A stretch of 64,000 nt of DNA from Maribacter sp. BPC-D8 (GCF_035207705.1 NZ_CP128187.1:2604001-2668000), one strand, 5' to 3'. Positions 26,262-35,499 are shown, counted from the stretch's first letter. Numbers and translations: made by a program. Notes: generated from the sequence alone by a model not told the origin.

Positions 26262-26485
26262 AATTGGTATCTCTATTTTTTTAAATAAAATTATATCAAT
26301 AAAAGAATGATATTGATTCAAGCCAAGAAATATACGAAAAGGAATCAAAATTTGTAATGTTATAACTACAAAATGAAAAACATCTTTCCAGTAATCAAAT
26401 AGGTACTAATTAGAATACAACAAATAGCATTTCAAATTATATAACATTAACAAAGATGTCTTTGTTGAAAAACTAACCCATAAAA

Positions 26486-26518
26486 AAACAGCCAGTATTT
26501 AAAAAATACTGGCTGTTT
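26486..26518. terminator. Intrinsic terminator marking array edge
   Basis: A perfect 15-bp inverted repeat (arms 26486-26500 and 26504-26518, core AAACAGCCAGTATTT) with a 3-base AAA loop and flanking A/T runs lies just downstream of the 26544-27197 gene. It ends that minus-strand gene and separates it from the array. Confidence 0.87.
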
Positions 26519-26543
26519 CTAGTAAAAGGTGAATGCAGTTATA

Positions 26544-27197
26544 CTACTCTTCCCCTAACTCGGTAATCTTCTTTTCGTATAGTTTTTTACTTTCTACTAC
26601 GGCAACATTCAATTCTTGCATAATACCGTCTACACGACCTTCTATGCTTTTCATTTGATCATTAATATTATCGAACGAATTTAAGGCAGCAGCTACTTCT
26701 AAGGCTTTTACCACCTCAACGGCATCGCCATGTAGTAATCTTAATTTATCTATGGCTTGCGATGTATTCGCTAAAGTACCATTATACTTGGTACGTGCTT
26801 TTTCTATGGCACCTAATAGTGTTTTCTTGCTCTTTTCATCACTTAGGCTATTGGTCTGTGTTTCCATAGCTGTAAACAAGTTAGAAGCCTTCTCTTTTAA
26901 ATCTTCGTATTCTTTGTTCAAATTCTGAACACGACGATCTACTTTCTCCCAATCGCCATATACCTTCGCGAATTCTTTATCTTCATTCTTAGTATCTTCT
27001 AAAGCGCTTTTTAAGGCATTTAAAGATTCTAGACCTCTATTTACATTTTTATTGGCGGTCTCTTTCTTACTTTCAAAATCGTTGACTTGAGACTTAAATT
27101 TGTCTTTTAAACGAATAAGGTCTTCGGGACTTTTATCTTTCCAGCAAGAAGTTAGGGTAAGTGCAATTAGGGCAACAAATAGTGTTCTTTTAAACAT
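26544..27197 (-). CDS. Coiled-coil lipoprotein, unknown
   Basis: The 217-residue protein has a lipoprotein signal (FVALIALTLTSCWKDK) with lipid Cys at 18. The mature part is almost wholly helical and charged, with coiled-coil heptads (FKSQVNDFESKKETANKNVN, LYEDLKEKASNLFTAMETQ). No motif or catalytic residue. An envelope-spacer or helical scaffold role is possible; nothing in the sequence proves it. Confidence 0.65.
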   Translation of the reverse strand: MFKRTLFVALIALTLTSCWKDKSPEDLIRLKDKFKSQVNDFESKKETANKNVNRGLESLNALKSALEDTKNEDKEFAKVYGDWEKVDRRVQNLNKEYEDLKEKASNLFTAMETQTNSLSDEKSKKTLLGAIEKARTKYNGTLANTSQAIDKLRLLHGDAVEVVKALEVAAALNSFDNINDQMKSIEGRVDGIMQELNVAVVESKKLYEKKITELGEE

Positions 27198-27279
27198 GTA
27201 ATACTTTCTTTAGTTAATGGTACGCCAAAGATACATATTCTAAGATGCTTTTTATTTGAAAATGAAATGGTTATAATTT

Positions 27280-27963
27280 CTAGCTATAGGTCACTAAAAT
27301 GTCTGCTGCCTTTTTCAGGTCAGTCGCTACAATTTCTGTTTTTGGAGCTAAAGGGAAAACCTGTTGACCAGGTCTACCAATAAAAGCTGCGCGCCACCCT
27401 GCCCAAAGTGCACCGGCAACATCCCAACCATGGGCTGCGATTAGCATACATTCCTCTAGTTCTACGCCCATTTGTTTTGCTCCCCATGCATAAGTGTCGG
27501 TAAAGGGTTTGAACTTACCCGTTGGCTCTACACTTAGCATTTCATCAAAATACTCGGTTAATCCGGCATATTCAAATTGCTTTTTTAATCCGTCTTTAGA
27601 TGAATTGGTGAAGGCTACTAATTTGTAACCGGCAGTTTTCAATTGTGTAAGTGCTTCTTTTACTTCTGGGTGCGCTGGTAAATTACCCATAGACTCAGCA
27701 ATAGTTTTGCGTGCCTCATCTTCCGATAGGGAAATATCAACATTTGCTGCCACCATTTGTAAAGCGGCAGCACCAATATGCCCGAAGGATTTGTACTGAC
27801 CACTTGCCGAAGTCACTAATGAATACTGTAACATAGTCGTAAACCAAAGGGAGAGCAAATCTTCTCTTCCGCCTAAAGCTTCTCCTACTTTCTTTTGAAC
27901 TTTTGTAAGATCTAAAAGCGTTTCGTTGACATCAAAGAATAATACTTTAGGTTTGGTTTTCAT
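27280..27963 (-). CDS. Haloacid dehalogenase type II-like HAD hydrolase
   Basis: The 227-residue HAD-fold protein shows motif I KVLFFDVNETLLDL with the nucleophile Asp near residue 11, motif II LVAFTNSSKDG, a motif III Lys (TGKFKPF) and IAAHGWDVAGALWAGW, the motif typical of L-2-haloacid dehalogenases. Length fits. It could dehalogenate 2-haloacids or act on another small organic substrate; marine flavobacteria often carry it. Cytosolic. The gene is single with terminators nearby. Confidence 0.88.
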   Translation of the reverse strand: MKTKPKVLFFDVNETLLDLTKVQKKVGEALGGREDLLSLWFTTMLQYSLVTSASGQYKSFGHIGAAALQMVAANVDISLSEDEARKTIAESMGNLPAHPEVKEALTQLKTAGYKLVAFTNSSKDGLKKQFEYAGLTEYFDEMLSVEPTGKFKPFTDTYAWGAKQMGVELEECMLIAAHGWDVAGALWAGWRAAFIGRPGQQVFPLAPKTEIVATDLKKAADILVTYS

Positions 27964-28016
27964 TTTATGAAGATAATTAATGTTTCACTATCAAGTTACT
28001 CTTGAAGCATCAAGAA

Positions 28017-29093
28017 CTAATTTGCTAATCCAATTTTATTAATGGTAAATTCCATTTCAGAAATATCTGCAGTTACCTCATTAATCCTAGAGTTGGTGAA
28101 ATATAAATAACCCTCGAATATGCTAAAGGTATCTGCCCATTTTATGGCATCACCTTCCACTAAAGTATGTATACTACCGTCTGGTTTGCGATACATAATT
28201 TTATTGTGTTCTAGATCTGCATAATATAAATTTCCGTTTTCGTCAAAAATCATTCCGTCGGGTGCAGATGTTTTAGCTTCAAAAGTTACTGCGTTTTCAA
28301 TATCTTTTTCATCATCTAAAGTCAGTACTCTTGTGGGTATGCTGTATAAACTATACCCTGAAAGGGCGTGATAGTATAGCTTGTCATTCTTGGTGTCTAA
28401 AGCAATTCCATCTGAATTTACAGAATTTGTCCATTTCTTATCCTCAAAAGTTAAAAATTCTACTTCTGCTGCTGTAGAAGAATGGTTATCTAAAACTCTA
28501 GTGAACTTTTCAGTTTTTAAATCTAAAATGACTAAACCAGAATTACCAGAATCTGTAAAGTAAATTTTGTTGTTCTTTTTATCAAGACGTAAATCATTGA
28601 TATAAGAATTAGGATGGTAAGCGTCTTCGTTTAAAATATAAGTGTGCTCTAATTTTTTTGTGTTTATATCAAAAACAAAAATTCTAGGTGCATCTAAAAC
28701 TTCTTGAAAAAGGGGACTTCTAGTATCTAAAACATAGATAAGATTGTCGTAAACGACAACAGATTGTACACCAATAAATTTATTCGCCTCTGTTTTGTTT
28801 CCTATTTTCCAAGAGTTCCACTCTTCATTTGGAAAAGGAGCGGTTGTACCATTTGTTATTTCTGCTACAGAATATTTAACTCCTTTTCTCCATCTAGGAA
28901 AATTCGCAAAAATACGCCCATCATTACTCACGGAAACCCCAGTTACTTGTTGCCCTTTAAAAGATGCTATTGGGGTGATTTTCGGTGTTTCTGTTTGTGC
29001 TATGACAGGAGTTGATTGTGTTTTATTTTCTATTTTTTCTTTACAAGAAAAAAGTAAAACAGAAAGAATAATGATATAACTGAAATTTTTCAT
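28017..29093 (-). CDS. MRJP/yellow-family-like beta-propeller lipoprotein
   Basis: The 358-residue protein has a lipoprotein signal (YIIILSVLLFSCKEK). The domain resembles the major royal jelly protein family (a six-bladed propeller, used in some L-dopachrome tautomerase-related proteins): VTGVSVSNDGRIFANFPRWR, GVQSVVVYDNLIYVLDTRSP, YINDLRLDKKNNKIYFTDSG, and SDGIALDTKNDKLYYHAL. It should be periplasmic or outer-membrane bound. Ligand unknown. It stands apart from the neighbouring genes by a 200-bp spacer upstream. Confidence 0.83.
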   Translation of the reverse strand: MKNFSYIIILSVLLFSCKEKIENKTQSTPVIAQTETPKITPIASFKGQQVTGVSVSNDGRIFANFPRWRKGVKYSVAEITNGTTAPFPNEEWNSWKIGNKTEANKFIGVQSVVVYDNLIYVLDTRSPLFQEVLDAPRIFVFDINTKKLEHTYILNEDAYHPNSYINDLRLDKKNNKIYFTDSGNSGLVILDLKTEKFTRVLDNHSSTAAEVEFLTFEDKKWTNSVNSDGIALDTKNDKLYYHALSGYSLYSIPTRVLTLDDEKDIENAVTFEAKTSAPDGMIFDENGNLYYADLEHNKIMYRKPDGSIHTLVEGDAIKWADTFSIFEGYLYFTNSRINEVTADISEMEFTINKIGLAN

Positions 29094-29292
29094 GATTTCG
29101 ATTTTTCATATAAATACAAGTTTAAAAAAGCCAATACTATATAAGTAGTTGGAATTACAGATGGTTTAAATTCCATAGAAAGTATCTCTACAGGAAAATC
29201 AGAATACAAGTGTATCTATAGCAACAACTATCATTATAATAATGGTTAGATTACCTAAATAGAATACTTTTCCCCTTTGGCTTTTAATAAAC

Positions 29293-29643
29293 TTAAATTC
29301 TTTTACTAAAAATATAAGAAACAACCAATGCCACCCAAGCAATTACAGCTGCCATTTGTTCACCATCACTTACCATTATATGTGCGAAAAATGCTAAGGT
29401 AACTGCAAAGAAAAATGCGGAATACGCCCATTCTTTAATCACATGAAATTTAGGGTTCCAGATAGCAAACAGTCCCACCAACTTTGCGGTAGCGTACGGA
29501 TAAATTAAATAGGTTGGGTAGCCTAAACTTGTAAATGCTCCCTTAATATATTCATGATTAAAGAAATACATACCTGCAGAAAACAGTATTACCAAGGTGA
29601 AAATACCTGTAGCGACGTAATAAATTATTTTGTTCGTATTCAT
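29293..29643 (-). CDS. DoxX family membrane protein
   Basis: The 116-residue protein has four membrane helices (about 7-29, 44-60, 65-82 and 93-112), with TSLGYPTYLIYPYATAKLVG, which carries the DoxX/DUF417-like small quinone oxidoreductase pattern, and WAYSAFFFAVTLAFFAHI. DoxX proteins link to thiosulfate or thiol redox and envelope stress. It is the distal member of a TetR-headed minus-strand gene run with two thiol oxidoreductases, which fits. Confidence 0.83.
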   Translation of the reverse strand: MNTNKIIYYVATGIFTLVILFSAGMYFFNHEYIKGAFTSLGYPTYLIYPYATAKLVGLFAIWNPKFHVIKEWAYSAFFFAVTLAFFAHIMVSDGEQMAAVIAWVALVVSYIFSKRI

Positions 29644-29672
29644 AATTAGTGGTGGTTAAATTGTTGTTGAGG

Positions 29673-30335
29673 CTATTTCAACTTTTCTAAAGCCGTTAGT
29701 ATTTCTGACACTTCTGCTCTTTCGGTATAATCTGCATCTAAAAAAGCATATTGAATAATGGCATCGGTATCGATCACATAAGTCGCAGCTAATGGCAGTT
29801 CATTACTATCATCGCCATTTACTTTGCTCAAACCAAAACCTGCTTCATACAAAGTAGCTACCTCATCAGTCAATGTATACACCACGCCATATTCTTTACC
29901 AACAACGTTACCCACATCGCTCAATACCGTAAATTCTAATTTGTTTTTTTCTGAAGTAGACAAAGAATTATCTGGCAACTCTGGCGTTAACGCAATTAAG
30001 GTGGCACCTGCCTTTTTAAATTCAGGAAGTTTTTCTTGTAAATAGTGCAGTGTGATGTTACAATACGGACACCAACCACCTCGGTACCATGTAAGAACTA
30101 CAGGTCCATTTTTTAATTCATCGTATAACGAAACCGAATTACCCAACGCATTTTTTAAAGTGAAGTTAGGTGCTTTGCTATTGACATTTAATGCATTTTC
30201 TAATACTCCCGATGCGGCAACACTTGAAATACCCTCAGCATATACCTGTTTTTTCTCTTCGGTAAATTTCGCAGCTCCCTCTTGACGTTTTGCGGCTAAC
30301 AATGTATCTAACTCACCTTTATTTGTTGTACTCAT
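29673..30335 (-). CDS. Peroxiredoxin-like protein (AhpC/TSA family)
   Basis: The 220-residue thioredoxin-fold protein has SKAPNFTLKNALGNSVSLYD, then LTWYRGGWCPYCNITLHYL with Cys89 and Cys92. It is cytosolic and is paralogous to the gene at 10982-11632. It sits 18 bp downstream of a DsbA/FrnE gene and 29 bp upstream of the DoxX gene, so it belongs to a redox operon. Substrate may be an organic or hydrogen peroxide. Confidence 0.9.
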   Translation of the reverse strand: MSTTNKGELDTLLAAKRQEGAAKFTEEKKQVYAEGISSVAASGVLENALNVNSKAPNFTLKNALGNSVSLYDELKNGPVVLTWYRGGWCPYCNITLHYLQEKLPEFKKAGATLIALTPELPDNSLSTSEKNKLEFTVLSDVGNVVGKEYGVVYTLTDEVATLYEAGFGLSKVNGDDSNELPLAATYVIDTDAIIQYAFLDADYTERAEVSEILTALEKLK

Positions 30336-30353
30336 AATAGACAGATTTATATT

Positions 30354-31001
30354 TTACTTCTCGGCAATTAGCTCGCCAAGTATTTGTTTAAAAGTAGCAA
30401 CAGGTTGCGCACCTGTTACGGCACTTTTTCTATTAAAGACAATAGTTGGTACAGAGTTTACACCCATATTTTTCCATTCGCCTTGTTTATTTCTTACTTC
30501 GTATCGTGCTTCCTCATTATCTAGTTTCGCCAAAGCTTCGTCTGCATTCAACCCTACATCTAACAAAGCTTGTTTTAGAACAGCTCTGTCAGACACATCT
30601 TTTCTTTCGCTAAAGAAAGAAGTGATAAATCGCATTTTTAGTTCGGTCTGTTTTCCGAAGTCCTTCGCATATTCTAACAACACATGGGCTTCGAAAGTAT
30701 TCGACATACGCATCTCATCAAAATAGTCGAATTTGAATCCTAACGCTTCACCAACATCGGTCATGTTATCACGTGATTCTTTCTGTTGTTCTACTGTAGA
30801 ACCATATTTTTCGGTAATATGCTCCGTAATATTCTGACCTTCTGGTGGCATACCAGGGTTCAGCTCAAACGGTTGCCATTCAATCTCTACTTGATCCGCA
30901 ATGCCAAGTTCTGAAATCGCTTTTTCTAAGCGTTTATATCCGATAATACACCATGGGCATACAACATCAGATACAATATCAATTTTTAATTTCTCCTTCA
31001 T
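30354..31001 (-). CDS. DsbA-family oxidoreductase (FrnE/2-hydroxychromene-2-carboxylate isomerase type)
   Basis: The 215-residue DsbA-fold protein has IDIVSDVVCPWCIIGYKRLE, the CPWC redox motif near residues 15-18, then the family pattern EWQPFELNPGMPPEGQNITE. The FrnE group lacks a signal peptide and works in the cytosol as a protein thiol oxidoreductase or a dithiol isomerase. It follows an uncharacterised gene by 8 bp, so cotranscription is likely. Family firm, substrate open. Confidence 0.9.
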   Translation of the reverse strand: MKEKLKIDIVSDVVCPWCIIGYKRLEKAISELGIADQVEIEWQPFELNPGMPPEGQNITEHITEKYGSTVEQQKESRDNMTDVGEALGFKFDYFDEMRMSNTFEAHVLLEYAKDFGKQTELKMRFITSFFSERKDVSDRAVLKQALLDVGLNADEALAKLDNEEARYEVRNKQGEWKNMGVNSVPTIVFNRKSAVTGAQPVATFKQILGELIAEK

Positions 31002-31009
31002 ATTTTCTG

Positions 31010-31684
31010 TTATTTGCTGATAGCAGTGTTATTCAAAAATTTCTCTTCTCGATAACGGTCCTCAACAGTTTCATCATCCGTTGTCATATTAAGAACCATA
31101 GAATTTACTATTCTGCTTTTACTTAAATCTTGTTTTATAATTACAGCCTTATGAAAAACACCTAAGGTTTCTTGATGCACCTGCGGACTGCTATTATTCA
31201 TAATCACAATACTATAAGTATCTTTTTTAATCGCACTTATTTTAGTGACATAAGGTGCTAACAAAGCTTCATCACCTTTAAACACAGGAGTGAAATTGGC
31301 TGCAAAATTCTCTGCATCATCACTATCATTCGCATATTTATGGTAATCAGCCAAATGCAACTCACTTTCAATTTCAGTAGGCTCGTAGCCCAATAGTAAA
31401 AAAGATTGATGACCTGCATTATCTATGTGAAACGGTGTGTTCACTTGCTGATCAAAACGAACTAACCAATGGTAGCTCAGATTTTTATTAAAGGTACTAG
31501 CACTTAAAGTCGAAAGTTCTTTCTTTAGGTCTGTCATAAAAGTCCTGAATTCAAAAGGAGTACTGTTTTTCCCTAAGTCAATATGATAAAAACCAGTTTC
31601 AGCGGTACTTGTTCTAAAGACATTTCTAAAACATTGGCTTGCAACCTTTTTTATAGTAACATCATTAACTTCCATAGATATCAA
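31010..31684 (-). CDS. Uncharacterised protein with a possible H-x-D...H metal site
   Basis: The 224-residue cytosolic protein has no family I can name. It contains NTPFHIDNAGHQSFLLLGYE and, about 90 residues later, SSPQVHQETLGVFHKAVI, so FHID plus a distal His could form an Fe(II)/2-oxoglutarate-type or cupin metal site; strands around it fit a jelly-roll fold. Start could be Met1 or Met4. Its place in a thiol-redox operon suggests a stress-related oxygenase, as inference only. Confidence 0.6.
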   Translation of the reverse strand: MISMEVNDVTIKKVASQCFRNVFRTSTAETGFYHIDLGKNSTPFEFRTFMTDLKKELSTLSASTFNKNLSYHWLVRFDQQVNTPFHIDNAGHQSFLLLGYEPTEIESELHLADYHKYANDSDDAENFAANFTPVFKGDEALLAPYVTKISAIKKDTYSIVIMNNSSPQVHQETLGVFHKAVIIKQDLSKSRIVNSMVLNMTTDDETVEDRYREEKFLNNTAISK

Positions 31685-31856
31685 CTGATTTTTTTAAAGA
31701 CTTCTAGCAATTAGCAATACCTCTATTATATTTTGAATGCATAAAGTGCTGTTTACTACTACATCTAAAATCACACAACTAACTCAACACTTTTGCATCA
31801 AACAATTCTTCAGCTTTACTATATTGAATAGTGTTCTCTTTACAGAATTTAAGTCC

Positions 31857-32171
31857 TTAAAATGTCACTAAATCACTAATCTGAATTTCACCTTGTACAT
31901 TACTGTAATTCTTAAGATCATCAGCTAATGTTGCCGCATGCGGACCAAAAGCTGCTTGAAAAGAAGCTACATCTTCAAATTTTAAATGTGCAATAGCTAC
32001 ATAAGGTGCAGCTTCGCCAGGTGCTCTACCACCAACACCTAAGTCTAATTCTAATTCTTTTAACGCACTACCCACTAGTTTTTGAACCATTGGCAAGTGT
32101 GTATTTTTATAATAGTCCGCATCGAACTTTACACCTTCACTATTCGGGTACATTACTGATACTTTTATCAT
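31857..32171 (-). CDS. EthD-family protein
   Basis: The start is taken at the ATG at 32169-32171, which gives a normal EthD length of 104 residues; a longer frame from 32207 adds 12 unlike residues. IKVSVMYPNSEGVKFDADYY and KNTHLPMVQKLVGSALKELE match the EthD ferredoxin-like dimer with its THLP motif. EthD-type proteins work in ring or ether breakdown and often sit near oxidoreductases. It lies in the same minus-strand run as SDR and GAPDH genes. Confidence 0.86.
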   Translation of the reverse strand: MIKVSVMYPNSEGVKFDADYYKNTHLPMVQKLVGSALKELELDLGVGGRAPGEAAPYVAIAHLKFEDVASFQAAFGPHAATLADDLKNYSNVQGEIQISDLVTF

Positions 32172-32243
32172 TTTCTTAAATTTTATAGTTAAAATAAGGG
32201 CAGGCACCTTTTTATAAAGATGACCTACCCGATACTTTTATGT

Positions 32244-33236
32244 TTATACTTCTGACAATATTTGACGGATCATTTGATTGGTGAATCCCCATTCATTATC
32301 ATACCACGTCATCACTTTCAATAAATCGCCATCTACTACTCTTGTCATACCTAAATCGACAGTAGATGCATGCGGATTCTTAACAATATCTGAAGAAACC
32401 AAAGGTTCGTCTGTAGTATCTAAAATATTTTTATATCTGTCGGTTGCCGCTTCTTCTTTAAAGATAGCATTCACTTCTTCAATTGTTACATCGCGTTCCA
32501 TAACAAAAGTTAAGTCGGACATTGACCCTACCGGAATCGGTACACGTAGCGCAACACCATCGAACTTACCAGCTAATTCTGGTAATGCTTTGGTGGTTGC
32601 AATTGCCGCACCTGTTGAAGTAGGCACAATATTCGCCGCACCTGCACGACCCATTCTCAAGTTCTTTTGAGAAGGTGCATCAACAATACCTTGAGATGCG
32701 GTATATGCATGAACCGTAGTCATAATGGCTTTTTTGATACCAACTCTACGACCCAACACTTCTACTACTGGACTAATATTATTGGTAGTACAACTAGCAC
32801 AAGAGAATATATTTGTTTTACCGGCTGCAGTATTTACTCCGTGAACAACTGTTGGTATATCTTCACTCTTAGTCGGTGCAGAGATTATAACAGATTTAGC
32901 ACCCGCTTTTATATGCTTTTTAGCATCTTCACTTTTGGTAAAGAAACCGGTACTTTCAATAACGACATCAATTTTATGTGCTGCCCAAGGCAAATCTTCA
33001 GGATTGCGTTGCGAGTTGTATTGTATTTTTTTACCATCTATAATTAGGTTGTTTTCATCATGCGAAACTTCCTTTTCATATATACCGTAAACTGAATCAT
33101 ACTTAAGTAAATAAGCAATATTCTCGATAGATACGATATCGTTTACAGCTACTAATTCTAACTCTGGAGTATCCAAAATTACTTTTAAAGAAGCGCGACC
33201 AATACGCCCCATTCCGTTTATTGCTACTTTTTTCAT
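32244..33236 (-). CDS. gap: Type I glyceraldehyde-3-phosphate dehydrogenase
   Basis: The 330-residue protein has the dinucleotide site AINGMGRIGR, VNDI with Asp33 (NAD preference), the catalytic SCASCTTNNISPV with Cys149, the HAYTASQ and GRAGAANIVPTSTGAA phosphate-binding motifs, and the WYDNEWG end. It should make 1,3-bisphosphoglycerate from glyceraldehyde-3-phosphate with NAD. It is embedded in an electrophile/thiol-stress type run (EthD, SDR, AhpD-like, TetR), rather than with other glycolytic genes, so a paralogue with a special role or an operon insertion is possible. Confidence 0.95.
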   Translation of the reverse strand: MKKVAINGMGRIGRASLKVILDTPELELVAVNDIVSIENIAYLLKYDSVYGIYEKEVSHDENNLIIDGKKIQYNSQRNPEDLPWAAHKIDVVIESTGFFTKSEDAKKHIKAGAKSVIISAPTKSEDIPTVVHGVNTAAGKTNIFSCASCTTNNISPVVEVLGRRVGIKKAIMTTVHAYTASQGIVDAPSQKNLRMGRAGAANIVPTSTGAAIATTKALPELAGKFDGVALRVPIPVGSMSDLTFVMERDVTIEEVNAIFKEEAATDRYKNILDTTDEPLVSSDIVKNPHASTVDLGMTRVVDGDLLKVMTWYDNEWGFTNQMIRQILSEV

Positions 33237-33294
33237 TTTGATATGTATTAAAGTATTAAAATTCAGTGATCATTTAAGACCTATAATTCAATTA

Positions 33295-34029
33295 TTATTC
33301 GCTAAAATCTGCTAAAACTATATTGTCAGAAAAGCTTTGATAAGCACCTTCGAACTGTTTTGCCATATCATCGGGGAACAAGTGAAAATCACCTGCTGCC
33401 AATGCTGTAACTATACCTTCTGACACATCAGATGTCGGCGCAGCACCTTCAAAACCCGCTGCAGCAGACATATCTGTATCTACAGGACCAGGGTGTACAC
33501 TTAAAACTTGAACCCCTTTTGCACCCAAATCAGCTCTTAACCCTTGTGTCAATGAATAAGACGCTGCTTTTGAGGCAGAGTAAGTAGATAATTGAGGGAA
33601 ATTCTTTAATGAAGCAATAGAATTCAATTGAACCAATGCTCCTTTTTTATCTACTAACGTTTTTGCGAATGCATTTGCTATACGTAATAACCCAAAGGTA
33701 TTTACTTGTAATTGGTTTGTAAAGTCTTTTTCAAAATCTTCACCTATTGTAGCATACGGTGTACCTATACCTGCATTATTAACTACGATATCTACATCGG
33801 TAGCTTGTGCTGCCAAATCTTGAATAGATTTGGTATTCGATACATCTGCTTTTACAGTAACAACCTTGTCACCATATTTCTCTTCTAATTCTTTTGTAGA
33901 ATTTGTGTCACGTACTGCTAAATAAACTTTTTTAGCTCCGTGATTTAAAAATGACTCTACAATCGCTTTACCAATACCTCTGTTAGCACCAGTTACTAAA
34001 GCTACTTTATTTTCTATTGTTGTACTCAT
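33295..34029 (-). CDS. Short-chain dehydrogenase/reductase
   Basis: The 244-residue classical SDR shows VTGANRGIGKAIVESF (TGxxxGxG coenzyme loop), VVNNAGIG (NNAG) and STYSASKAASYSLTQGL (YxxxK), with SVHPGPVDTDMSAAAG after it. A basic residue at ANRG and an Arg in AVRDTN suggest NADP. It is cytosolic. It is the second gene of a run after the AhpD-like gene and could reduce a reactive carbonyl or quinone. Confidence 0.9.
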   Translation of the reverse strand: MSTTIENKVALVTGANRGIGKAIVESFLNHGAKKVYLAVRDTNSTKELEEKYGDKVVTVKADVSNTKSIQDLAAQATDVDIVVNNAGIGTPYATIGEDFEKDFTNQLQVNTFGLLRIANAFAKTLVDKKGALVQLNSIASLKNFPQLSTYSASKAASYSLTQGLRADLGAKGVQVLSVHPGPVDTDMSAAAGFEGAAPTSDVSEGIVTALAAGDFHLFPDDMAKQFEGAYQSFSDNIVLADFSE

Positions 34030-34074
34030 GATTTAAGTTTAAATTATGGATAAATAATGCCGAGAATTAAATAA

Positions 34075-34096
34075 CCTTCTGCCCAAAGACAGAAGG
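34075..34096. terminator. Short hairpin between AhpD-like and SDR genes
   Basis: A 7-bp inverted repeat (CCTTCTG at 34075-34081 and CAGAAGG at 34090-34096) with an 8-base loop lies in the 120-bp spacer. Without a strong T tract it may be a weak terminator or an RNA processing hairpin that lowers downstream expression. Confidence 0.45.
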
Positions 34097-34149
34097 CTAT
34101 ACTTAATCACTCAATCAACATATGGTTTCGGGGGAAAATGAAACCTCAA

Positions 34150-34698
34150 TTATTTAGACCATGCAAACTTTTGAAAAGCTGCATCGACAGGGGTATGTGC
34201 AATATGGTTTGTATAGTTACTAATTACCTTTTGAGATAATCCTAAAATGATTTCTAATACTTGTTGCTCTCCATAACCAGCTGCATAAAAAGCATCTAAA
34301 TCTTCTTGTGTTACATTACCACGGTTACGAACAATAGCTAAAGTCATTGTTCTTAAAGCTTCTAGTTTTGCATTTGCTAACGGAGTCTCGTTACGTAACG
34401 CATCTGTAATAGTATCATCAACCTTCATCATTTTAGCGATACCTGTGTGTGCTGGTACACAGTAATGACATGCATGCTCAACATTAATTGCTTGCCATAC
34501 TACAGTCAACTCTTCTTCGTTGAAAGAAGTCTCTGTAAATAACTGATGTAATGTTTGGTATGCTTCTAATAATTTTGGCGATGCTGCCAACACCCCGTGA
34601 AGACCAGGAATCATTCCGTATGCCTTGTTAGAGCTTTCTAATAATGCTTTGCTACCTTCTGGTGCAGACTCGATATCATGTATTTTTAAAGTTGTCAT
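34150..34698 (-). CDS. Carboxymuconolactone decarboxylase/AhpD-family protein
   Basis: The start is taken at the ATG at 34696-34698, giving MTTLKIHDIESAPEGSKALL and 182 residues; the longer frame from 34746 adds an A/T-rich stretch. The CMD motif EHACHYCVPAHTGIAKMMKV contains the CxxC and His of the AhpD-like active site. Such proteins are alkylhydroperoxidase-type thiol oxidoreductases. It lies 27 bp downstream of the TetR stop and is probably its main target. Confidence 0.92.
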   Translation of the reverse strand: MTTLKIHDIESAPEGSKALLESSNKAYGMIPGLHGVLAASPKLLEAYQTLHQLFTETSFNEEELTVVWQAINVEHACHYCVPAHTGIAKMMKVDDTITDALRNETPLANAKLEALRTMTLAIVRNRGNVTQEDLDAFYAAGYGEQQVLEIILGLSQKVISNYTNHIAHTPVDAAFQKFAWSK

Positions 34699-34772
34699 AA
34701 TCTTATTGTTTTTATTAATTACTATATTTATGTTAAATCTAAGCAATCGCTTAGTTATTGTTCAAAAAAAAC

Positions 34773-35336
34773 CTACAGGTGTAAAAATGTCATTTCAATA
34801 ATACCTTGTAGTTGGTCTTCACTAAATACTTTAGAAGAAATTGAAAGTCCTAAAAGCGCATTCATTAAATAGTCTGCTTGTACTTCTATTTCTTTTACAT
34901 GCCTTTCGTCGTCTTGCTTTAAATTCCTTACAAACAGTTCTCTAATATTTGAAGAAAAACGTTTTAAAGCTGCCATTATCGTCGGATTAGAATCTTCTTT
35001 TATTTCGTTTACCGTATTGGTAACCAAACATCCTTTAAAGATGGCTCCTTCTCTAGAGAATTCTAGAAAGTCAAAAAAATACGCTTTAATACCTAACACA
35101 CCATTGTTAGATTTTTCTAATGTATCTGTAATACTTTTTATTTGGGCGTTATAGAATTTTATACTCTCTAAAAAGACTCCTTCTTTGTTTTTAAAACTGG
35201 CATAGATAGAGAATTGGTTAATACCCATTTCTTTCTCTAACATACGAACCGATGTACTTTCATAGCCATTACGCCAGAACAAGCGCATTGCCTTTTCTAT
35301 GACCTCAGTTTCGTTATATTGCTTTTTACGTGCCAT
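34773..35336 (-). CDS. TetR/AcrR family transcriptional regulator
   Basis: The 187-residue protein has an N-terminal HTH: KQYNETEVIEKAMRLFWRNG, then YESTSVRMLEKEMGINQFSI and a YASFKNKEGVF end, as in the AcuR/YxaF-type TetR group that often controls electrophile and quinone genes. The C-terminal domain is helical and ligand-binding. It is the promoter-proximal gene of the redox run and likely represses it. The gene after it on the minus strand is AhpD-like. Confidence 0.92.
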   Translation of the reverse strand: MARKKQYNETEVIEKAMRLFWRNGYESTSVRMLEKEMGINQFSIYASFKNKEGVFLESIKFYNAQIKSITDTLEKSNNGVLGIKAYFFDFLEFSREGAIFKGCLVTNTVNEIKEDSNPTIMAALKRFSSNIRELFVRNLKQDDERHVKEIEVQADYLMNALLGLSISSKVFSEDQLQGIIEMTFLHL

Positions 35337-35435
35337 TATTTCTAATTACACCACAAAACTAAGCAAGTGCTTTGATATAAAAAAACTTTTAACTTTAGAT
35401 TAAGTATTCTTAAGTATTCAAAACCTCTTAAAATG

Positions 35436-35473
35436 AAAATAACCTATTGACATATAGCACAATAGGTTATTTT
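35436..35473. terminator. Intrinsic terminator of the exported gene group
   Basis: A perfect 14-bp inverted repeat (35436-35449 and 35460-35473, core AACCTATTG) with a 10-base loop lies just past the stop of the serine hydrolase gene. It also lies upstream of the TetR gene and isolates the two units. Confidence 0.85.
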
Positions 35474-35499
35474 AATAGAATGAATTAGAAGTTCGAAAT

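Noticed and set aside
28764..29079. Plus-strand frames opposite the MRJP-like gene, and similar frames opposite other genes
   Set aside because: They have no family motif, lie fully antisense to well-supported genes and follow their codon shadow.
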